Assembly (NCBI GenBank): GCA_023665245.1
Contig: JAMPEH010000006.1
Coordinates: forward strand, 23,442-87,441
Length of the DNA stretch: 64,000 nt
Reading direction: 5' to 3'
DNA from: Muribaculaceae bacterium
Lineage (GTDB): Bacteria > Pseudomonadota > Alphaproteobacteria > Rs-D84
Part shown: positions 59,024-64,000 of the stretch, piece after piece
Layout of the letters: each line of letters begins with the position of its first letter
How positions within the stretch are numbered: position 1 is the first letter of the stretch
Program-made: the position numbers and the translations under genes
Notes under the pieces: generated by a model
What the model saw: the letters and a program-made list of their open reading frames with translations, nothing else
Databases searched by the model: none
Told to the model about the DNA's origin: nothing

Positions 59024-59755
59024 ATGGTCATTGATGCTGAGGATTATGATATCCTGACACGATCAATGCGGGAATGTTACATTCCGGCAACAAAGTGGCT
59101 TAGATATGTGGAGAAGTTCGAGACAAATCGATACTACACATGCCACTACGGACCCGAGATTATTGAGCAGTACAAGGACCGATACGTCGTTCCGTACCCG
59201 TTCAAGGTTCCTATCTGGGTAGGTTATGTGCAGGAGATGGGATATGCTGGCCGTAGCGATGCCGAGTTCAATGGTGACGATATGGCCAAATGTGTAACCA
59301 GAATCGATGGCCGCATTGAGCGATATCTGACAAATTCTGTACATGAGGATGTGATCGCCTATATTGATCGGAACTCCGATTATGGCGTTGTAATCCACAG
59401 CGTAAGCGGCAGATATTACCCATTTCAGTACTCCGCAACACTGGGGTTTTCGTACACGGTTGGGTCGCTAACTGGACTTGCTGATGAGATGAAAACATTT
59501 TACGTGAATAACCGACCAACCAACTGGACGAAAAAGATCGATCAGATGAATAAGCTCATCGTGGATGGGCACGGGAAGTTCTACATGACGTATACCCCGG
59601 TATATCGATATCCGGATGGTGACGATTTCTTTAACCCCGGATATCACGGAGATGCTACAGAGTATTCACCGTTGAGTATATCGCAGGTCAAAGACACCAG
59701 AGATTACATGAACGATATGTATGCTGAACACGCGAAATGCCTTGTAATCACATAA
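59024..59755 (+). CDS. Unknown protein (243 aa)
   Basis: AAAGGAGG precedes the ATG by about 10 bases. The product (MVIDAEDYDILTRSMRECYI) is rich in Tyr and Asp with short aromatic strands, compatible with a small virion or neck protein after the portal. I recognise no motif. It ends at a bidirectional terminator. Confidence 0.58.
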   Translation: MVIDAEDYDILTRSMRECYIPATKWLRYVEKFETNRYYTCHYGPEIIEQYKDRYVVPYPFKVPIWVGYVQEMGYAGRSDAEFNGDDMAKCVTRIDGRIERYLTNSVHEDVIAYIDRNSDYGVVIHSVSGRYYPFQYSATLGFSYTVGSLTGLADEMKTFYVNNRPTNWTKKIDQMNKLIVDGHGKFYMTYTPVYRYPDGDDFFNPGYHGDATEYSPLSISQVKDTRDYMNDMYAEHAKCLVIT

Positions 59756-59765
59756 TAAAAAGACT

Positions 59766-59789
59766 GCCGGAGGGGATATCCCCTCCGGC
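59766..59789. terminator. Bidirectional terminator
   Basis: A 12-bp perfect palindromic stem GCCGGAGGGGAT with its complement, between convergent genes. Confidence 0.8.
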
Positions 59790-59801
59790 GATTCTGTTGT
59801 C

Positions 59802-60269
59802 TTACTTGTAGGCGGTGCGGTTGGCATTGGCCGCGGTAAAGAACTCGTCGATCTTGGTCCGAGCATCCGCGATCGCATCCTCGGCGTCGTTGACTGCAGC
59901 ACGCAGGGCGTCACGCTCCTGAATCTCGGTGGCCATGTCGTAGGGAGCAGGCTGGCCGAGGATAGCGGCCTCGTAAGCCTTGATCACCTTGTAGTCGCCT
60001 TCGGTCAGTTTGGCCTTGGCCTCGGCGATGGCAGCCTCCTTCTCGCGGATGGTAGCGTAGAACACCTCGGGGGTATTCTCGTCAGGGGTGACATCGGTGA
60101 TGACGTCGTCCACCACGGTCAGGCTGCAGTAGCCATTGCAGGCGTCGAACTTCTCCTTGGCAGCGTCAGCCAGGGGAGCCCACCCGGGGATGGGGACGTC
60201 AACCACAGTAGTGTGGTGGGGATTGCCGGGCTCGCGTGCGAGCTCGACGTAAGTCTGCATCTCAGGCAT
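59802..60269 (-). CDS. Unknown abundant protein with helical hairpin (155 aa)
   Basis: AAGGAGT precedes the ATG by 8 bases. Residues 1-55 are beta-like with PIPGWAPLADAA, followed by two long helices (REKEAAIAEAKAKLTEG and ALRAAVNDAEDAIADART). The codons are biased to GC endings as in abundant virion proteins. It is co-transcribed with the 151-residue gene upstream. It could be a tail-fibre or head decoration component; no family is recognised. Confidence 0.58.
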   Translation of the reverse strand: MPEMQTYVELAREPGNPHHTTVVDVPIPGWAPLADAAKEKFDACNGYCSLTVVDDVITDVTPDENTPEVFYATIREKEAAIAEAKAKLTEGDYKVIKAYEAAILGQPAPYDMATEIQERDALRAAVNDAEDAIADARTKIDEFFTAANANRTAYK

Positions 60270-60296
60270 CGTCGGTTACTCCTTTCTTACGTTTTA

Positions 60297-60752
60297 TTAC
60301 TCGGTGGCGGAATCGCCAGCATCCTCAGCGTCGGGGCCGGGTTCGGTGCCTGTCTGATCGGTAACGGCAGGAGTGGCATTGATCGCCTTGATGTCCGCCA
60401 CCCGGACGGTGGTAACCTCGGGCTTGCCGCCCTCGGTCTCAGCAGGGATCTCGATCACGATGGCGCGGATCTCGATGAGCTCATCGATGGTGCCGAAGTG
60501 GGCATCGCCCTCGGGATCGTGCCGATAGGTGGGGATACCGTCCCACACGGTGGTCTCGCCGCGGGCAACGATGCGGTTGCCGCCGATGAAGCCCTTCACA
60601 GTGGCAGTCTCGATGGTCTTCTCGCGCCGGCCGTGCTGCAGGACCAGACCGGTCAGGGTGTCGCCAGCCTTCACGGTAACGGTGGTGTTCTCAGGATCGC
60701 CCTTCGTGCAGATGGAAGCAGAGGGGACGAGCGCAGCAGTGCTGTAAGTCAT
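60297..60752 (-). CDS. Unknown abundant beta-rich protein (151 aa)
   Basis: GAAAGGACTGA precedes the ATG. The product (MTYSTAALVPSASICTKGDP) is made of short strands (TTVTVKAGDTLTGLVLQHG, VKGFIGGNRIVARGETTV), and its end is acidic and Ala-rich. High-expression codons and a beta-sandwich look suggest a head decoration protein. This is inference from composition only. Confidence 0.58.
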   Translation of the reverse strand: MTYSTAALVPSASICTKGDPENTTVTVKAGDTLTGLVLQHGRREKTIETATVKGFIGGNRIVARGETTVWDGIPTYRHDPEGDAHFGTIDELIEIRAIVIEIPAETEGGKPEVTTVRVADIKAINATPAVTDQTGTEPGPDAEDAGDSATE

Positions 60753-60813
60753 AGTAGTCAGTCCTTTCTAAAAAATAAAGTAGGATGGAGATGATCACTC
60801 AACTTGGAGCGTC

Positions 60814-60827
60814 ATTATAACAATGTT
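60814..60827 (-). promoter_or_regulatory. AACA-type promoter for the 60752 operon
   Basis: The minus strand reads AACA-TTGT-TATAAT, a full match, 62 bases before the ATG. Confidence 0.75.
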
Positions 60828-60846
60828 CGGCGAAATGTATATGTAA

Positions 60847-60864
60847 GCCCCTTCCATGAGGGGC
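60847..60864 (-). terminator. Weak hairpin after the recombinase gene
   Basis: A 6-bp stem GCCCCT with its complement and a 6-base loop lies just past the recombinase stop, followed on the minus strand by TTACAT. Confidence 0.4.
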
Positions 60865-60872
60865 GGTATTTG

Positions 60873-61940
60873 CTAATTGATGATAACAGTTTTGATCGCA
60901 TTGGTGGTTGCTTTCTCAGCGTCGCGAATGGCTTGCCGTTGTTTCTGGGTGGTACCTTTTCTGCCGCGTTTGACTGTAGGCTCTTCGCCAGTGTCTTGTA
61001 TCCCGAACTTCTCGCGAAAGTCCGCTTGACGTTTTTGCAGAATGATTCTGCGAATCTCTTCCTCGTCATCTTCCTCCACGTCCTCTTGTTCCTTCTGCTT
61101 CTTTTTAAGAGCTGCTTCGTGTTCAGGGTTATTGGTGTACGAGTTGTAGACCCCAATAGCCGCTTCACAGCGTTCCATGGAGAACTCGATCCCATCAGCG
61201 AACTCTTCATCTACAATGAGGTCTCTGAGTTTGCTCGGGGACAGGTCACCATATCGCATATCGAGCTCTCGGATTCTCCGATAGAATGTTCTGGAGCACA
61301 TGTTGTACTTATCCTTACAATACTTAAGGAGCTCCTTGGGCTTTACCTCACCAGTCTTCCATGAGATATAGATCTCCCAGAACTCAAACGGGATCTTTAC
61401 TCTCGGTCTACCGGTCTTGATGGCTCCGCGTTTCCGTGCAGCTTCGATCCCTTCCTTCTGGCGCTTTAGCGTATTCTCACGCTCATTTTCAGCCACGAAA
61501 GATAGGACCTGGAGCATCATATCTGTGATAAACCGACTCAGCAGATCTGCCGGATCTCCACTTGTATTCAGGGTTGGCATATCGATAACGTGAATCCCAC
61601 ATCCGATATCCTGCGTGATCATCCTCCACTGATCAATGATATCGCTGTAGTTTCTTCCAAGCCGGTCGATTGACTTGATGACAATGATATCGCCCTTCCG
61701 CACCATGCGAATCAGTCTCTTATACGCAGGGCGGTTGAAGTTCTTGCCACTGACATGCTCCATGAAGATGTGTTTCTCATCTACACCATACTCGATCATG
61801 GCGTCATACTGCCGATCCGTATTCTGTTCTTTTGTGGACACTCGAACGTATCCATATACCTCTCCCCACTCGCTTTTAAGTTTGCCGGATTCATCTTTGG
61901 TTAAACCATGCATCCCGCATGTGATATTGCTCATGTCCAT
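60873..61940 (-). CDS. Serine recombinase (resolvase/invertase family) with long tail
   Basis: The start at 61940 follows AAAGGAG at 7-base spacing. The catalytic domain (about 28-165) has YGYVRVSTKEQNTDRQY with Ser35 and Arg33, GDIIVIKSIDRLGRNYSD with the two active arginines, and the SFVAENERENT helix. KRGAIKTGRPRVKIP leads to a helix-turn-helix (RTFYRRIREL). A further 130 residues are acidic (EEDDEEEIRR) then basic, unlike small resolvases of about 190 residues. It may invert or resolve DNA, or be a mobile-element enzyme. I saw no paired crossover repeats beside it. Confidence 0.9.
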   Translation of the reverse strand: MDMSNITCGMHGLTKDESGKLKSEWGEVYGYVRVSTKEQNTDRQYDAMIEYGVDEKHIFMEHVSGKNFNRPAYKRLIRMVRKGDIIVIKSIDRLGRNYSDIIDQWRMITQDIGCGIHVIDMPTLNTSGDPADLLSRFITDMMLQVLSFVAENERENTLKRQKEGIEAARKRGAIKTGRPRVKIPFEFWEIYISWKTGEVKPKELLKYCKDKYNMCSRTFYRRIRELDMRYGDLSPSKLRDLIVDEEFADGIEFSMERCEAAIGVYNSYTNNPEHEAALKKKQKEQEDVEEDDEEEIRRIILQKRQADFREKFGIQDTGEEPTVKRGRKGTTQKQRQAIRDAEKATTNAIKTVIIN

Positions 61941-61968
61941 GTGCATACTCCTTTCTGCAAAGTGAAAT

Positions 61969-62003
61969 GATAACACCCCGGGGAGTCTCCCCGGGGTGTT
62001 ATC
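61969..62003 (-). terminator. Terminator between the holin-like and recombinase genes
   Basis: A near-perfect 17-base inverted repeat GATAACACCCCGGGGAG with its complement, separated by one base. It lies 60 bases before the recombinase start. Confidence 0.7.
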
Positions 62004-62050
62004 ATGTATCTCAATTAACCTAACTGCCTGTAATACAGAGTGGGTCGGCT

Positions 62051-62518
62051 TTAGTCGTCATCGACCACCGGCCGAGTGATGAGCTGGGAGAGAGTATCCC
62101 GCTCGAACTTACGGAACGCAGTAACTGCCTTTGTGACGTTCCCGTCAAGATGCTGGTCTCTCATGCCTTCGGCGAGTACAGTTACGATCTTACTAAGCTC
62201 GTGTATGTACTCGCCGTTGACTTTCTGCTGATGCGAGAGTTCCCGCAAATCCTTTAATGTGTTCTCGTCGGCCTTCTTGAGTTCTCCGACTTGCTTTTCC
62301 AGGCCGTCGATCCGCTCGTCGACCTTGTCAAGTTTTCCGCTCAAAGCCTCAAGTTTCTCGTTGAGCTCCTTCTCGCGATCTTCCTGGGCCTTCTTCTCGG
62401 CTTCCTTCTTCAGCTCTTCAACCTTCTTGTTTTTCTCGCCACGAACGGTTATCCAAGCTACGAAGACCGTGCAAAGAGAAGGCAAGGCAATCCCCACAAA
62501 ACTGAGGAGCGTATCCAT
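62051..62518 (-). CDS. Holin-like or membrane-tethered coiled-coil protein (155 aa)
   Basis: The ATG at 62518 follows AAAGGGGATG at good spacing; a GTG at 62542 lies in the ribosome site. Residues 3-24 are one hydrophobic helix (LLSFVGIALPSLCTVFVAWI). A charged coiled coil (about 30-105) and a polar end follow. A single amino-terminal helix plus coil is found in some holins and in XhlA-type proteins, but also in membrane tethers. There is no endolysin next to it. It has its own promoter. Confidence 0.55.
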   Translation of the reverse strand: MDTLLSFVGIALPSLCTVFVAWITVRGEKNKKVEELKKEAEKKAQEDREKELNEKLEALSGKLDKVDERIDGLEKQVGELKKADENTLKDLRELSHQQKVNGEYIHELSKIVTVLAEGMRDQHLDGNVTKAVTAFRKFERDTLSQLITRPVVDDD

Positions 62519-62555
62519 AGCGCGATCATCCCCTTTCTGCACATACAGGCGCTAA

Positions 62556-62569
62556 GTTATATTCCTGTT
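62556..62569 (-). promoter_or_regulatory. AACA-type promoter for the holin-like gene
   Basis: The minus strand reads AACA-GGAA-TATAAC, 38 bases before the ATG. Confidence 0.65.
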
Positions 62570-62594
62570 AGTGCAGACGGGGATATAGGGGCTA

Positions 62595-63068
62595 TTAGAG
62601 GAACTGAGGGCGGAATCTGACCTGGGTTGCCTTGCTGGTCAGCTTGAGCTTCTTCATTGCCAGGTGTACAGCATACTGCAGACTGCCTTCGTCGACGAAC
62701 AGCTCGGGCTCGGTGTCCAGTTTCTTCGGGGCCATCCACGTCAGCGGATTTTTGCCGGGCTGGGAGATGATCTTATCCTTCTCAACGACAGCCGCATAGA
62801 AGTAGATGAAGGTCCGCTCACCGCGATGCGCCCCAATGCTATCCTCGGGAAGGTCGATGGTGCAGATATGCACCAGGTCATTCGACCCGAATTCTGCACC
62901 GGTTTCGGTGGCGATTGCCAGCGCCCCTCCATAATTCGGATAGCGCCCCTCTGGAATAGGGCCGCTAATTCCATCGAACTTCCCACTGTCGGGGCCGACG
63001 GCTACCATCTGGGTTAGGATCTCGCTTCCGTCAGGGGTGAACATAAGACAGGTAACGTATTTTCCCAT
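62595..63068 (-). CDS. Nudix-fold protein with degenerate Nudix box (157 aa)
   Basis: The start strand YVTCLMFTPDGSEILTQM and the segment GPIPEGRYPNYGGALAIATE at 36-55, continuing TGAEF, fit the length of a Nudix box exactly. However, of the conserved residues only Gly36, Glu55 and Gly57 remain; the usual Arg-Glu and first Glu of the REUxEE core are Leu50, Ala51 and Thr54. Nudix proteins split nucleoside diphosphates linked to another group. This one may bind a nucleotide without catalysis. AAGGAG precedes the ATG. Confidence 0.55.
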   Translation of the reverse strand: MGKYVTCLMFTPDGSEILTQMVAVGPDSGKFDGISGPIPEGRYPNYGGALAIATETGAEFGSNDLVHICTIDLPEDSIGAHRGERTFIYFYAAVVEKDKIISQPGKNPLTWMAPKKLDTEPELFVDEGSLQYAVHLAMKKLKLTSKATQVRFRPQFL

Positions 63069-63081
63069 AACAATTTTCTCC

Positions 63082-63273
63082 TTATTTCAATTTGCAATAT
63101 TCACAGAGCGTCGAGAGCTCTTCTTTGGTGATCTTGCCGTCCTCATAAGCTCGTACGATCAGTTCGGTATCGAGCATGGTGTAGCCGTACATACCACGAA
63201 CTTTGGAATAGAGCTTGCCGGCATCGGATGACATCTGAGTGTCAATCTCATTGAGAATATCGTTAATGCTCAC
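63082..63273 (-). CDS. Small unknown protein (63 aa)
   Basis: AGGAGG lies upstream of the ATG (minus strand 63280-63285 region). The product (MSINDILNEIDTQMSSDAGK) is helical and acidic, with an end LSTLCEYCKLK holding two cysteines. It lies between the radical SAM and Nudix-like genes in one operon. No family is recognised. Confidence 0.55.
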   Translation of the reverse strand: MSINDILNEIDTQMSSDAGKLYSKVRGMYGYTMLDTELIVRAYEDGKITKEELSTLCEYCKLK

Positions 63274-63284
63274 ACTGTATCCTC

Positions 63285-63962
63285 CTAATCATCCAGTATC
63301 GAAGTAAAGGATCTCGGCATGTCAGATCGGAAGTCCTCTTTGTTAACGATATCTTCAAGGCTATCCTTCATGGCGACCGGGATTCCGTACTCATCAGCCT
63401 GCTTTACGATGTTCATGATCCACTTCCGTTCCGGTACGACCTTGTCTTTGGCAGGGCCAGTCTCAGCTCCGATTACGATCCAGTCAATCTTTTCAAGATT
63501 CAGTTTCCCGAGATCCTCGAATATCGGCTCGATGCACAACCAGTAATGCTTCGCCGGGGTGTTCCATGTCATGATGTCGATCCGCTCCACATCGTCTATG
63601 GTAGTCAGAGTGGTACCCATCCACACGTTGTCGTCCTCGATCTTGTACCAGCACCGTCCCGGCCGCTTCGTAAGCAGCAAGAAGATATGCTGAGGATTGT
63701 CATGGAACGCTTTGAAGATTTTCGGACGCCAATCGGGTTTCCATCCAGAGAGATCACTCATAGACGTTGCCAGATAGATGTGGGGCTTCTGACCGTAGAG
63801 TTGGTGTAGCCGGTATTCTTTGAACTCCGGCTCGCTGAACTTGGGTATCAGCTTGTATCGCTTATTGAAGCGTCGGGCATAACAGTAGCTGCAGCCAATA
63901 TCACACCCGACAACAGGGTTGATGGTGCGAATCCCATTCAACCCGTTTCGCAATTTACTCAC
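63285..63962 (-). CDS. Radical SAM protein of the DUF5131 (phage Gp37/Gp68) family
   Basis: A GTG at 63962 is the start: AGGAGG ends 9 bases before it and the nearby ATG is out of frame. RTINPVVGCDIGCSYCYARR (Cys20, Cys24, Cys27) holds the CX3CX2C iron-sulfur motif of radical SAM enzymes. YLATSMSDLSGWKPDWR, LLLTKRPGR, VWMGTTLTT and WIVIGAETGP are the segments I know from the DUF5131 family, often found in phages. The reaction is not established. The length of 225 residues is normal for the family. Confidence 0.85.
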   Translation of the reverse strand: MSKLRNGLNGIRTINPVVGCDIGCSYCYARRFNKRYKLIPKFSEPEFKEYRLHQLYGQKPHIYLATSMSDLSGWKPDWRPKIFKAFHDNPQHIFLLLTKRPGRCWYKIEDDNVWMGTTLTTIDDVERIDIMTWNTPAKHYWLCIEPIFEDLGKLNLEKIDWIVIGAETGPAKDKVVPERKWIMNIVKQADEYGIPVAMKDSLEDIVNKEDFRSDMPRSFTSILDD

Positions 63963-63975
63963 ATGTGTCTACCTC

Positions 63976-64000
63976 CTAATCTGCAATAACGACACCGGTT
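63976..64000 (-). CDS. Possible 3' end of an upstream gene (right edge)
   Basis: Eight codons reading TGVVIAD-stop end at TAG 63976-63978, whose bases overlap the AGGAGG site of the radical SAM gene. This is the usual gene junction style in the window. Too little is visible to support more. Confidence 0.3.

Noticed and set aside
60873..62003. The recombinase region as an insertion sequence
   Set aside because: No terminal inverted repeats or target duplications were seen. The flanking perfect repeat at 61969-62003 has the form of a terminator.
1..64000. tRNA genes or CRISPR arrays
   Set aside because: Intergenic spaces are almost all shorter than 150 bases and hold promoters and hairpins. 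I saw no cloverleaf pattern or spaced repeats by eye; a dedicated scan such as tRNAscan-SE would be decisive.

Overview
The window is part of a large tailed-phage (jumbo-phage type) genome, read with the standard bacterial code (TAA, TAG and TGA all serve as stops). Genes are packed with overlaps of a few bases, strands alternate in operons, and almost every gene has a strong AAAGGAGG-type ribosome site. Many convergent pairs share a bidirectional hairpin terminator. The Shine-Dalgarno strength, the use of TTG and GTG starts and a tail protein carrying three cell-wall-hydrolase domains suggest a Gram-positive (Bacillota) host; this is inference. I saw no tRNA, rRNA, CRISPR array or integrase-type attachment site.

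Layout. 1-2438 (minus): RNase H, an HNH-like protein and small unknowns. 2439-2803: the only gap above 300 bases, with two structured elements. 2804-4519 (plus): four small unknown genes. 4562-8860 (minus): an RNA polymerase beta-like subunit. 9033-24685 (plus): the tail module, with a beta-structured spike protein, a PAAR tip, a 3725-residue tape measure and a baseplate-type protein. 24770-25931: a RusA-type resolvase and a small gene. 25972-30580 (minus): large baseplate-type structural proteins. 30714-32393: a membrane-anchored dCTP deaminase/dUTPase-like protein and small genes. 32545-41027 (plus): probable internal head proteins. 41069-45236 (minus): a structural protein, a degenerate FEN-like protein, the amino-terminal half of RNA polymerase beta' and a 26-codon membrane micro-gene. 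45376-50933: mostly small unknown or structural genes, including more probable internal head proteins. 51034-52338: a membrane M48-like metallopeptidase. 52382-56397 (minus): primase, zinc-finger and second metallopeptidase genes. 56516-58927 (plus): the portal. 59024-64000: unknown abundant proteins, a serine recombinase, a holin-like protein, a Nudix-like protein and a radical SAM protein.

How it fits together. The phage encodes at least parts of its own multisubunit RNA polymerase. About twenty gene starts are preceded by a compact motif, AACA-N4-TATAAT, which matches the AACA(N)6TW rule I recall for late promoters of Bacillus phage AR9, read by that phage's own polymerase. A second motif, CTAYATAYTATA, precedes six other transcripts. 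Independently, at least eight proteins start with a short peptide ending in L-x-E or I-x-E before a small residue. This resembles the capsid-targeting sequence and prohead-protease site of T4-type phages and suggests a set of internal, perhaps ejected, head proteins. The portal also looks T4-like, so the genome seems to combine AR9-like transcription with a T4-like contractile-tail virion.
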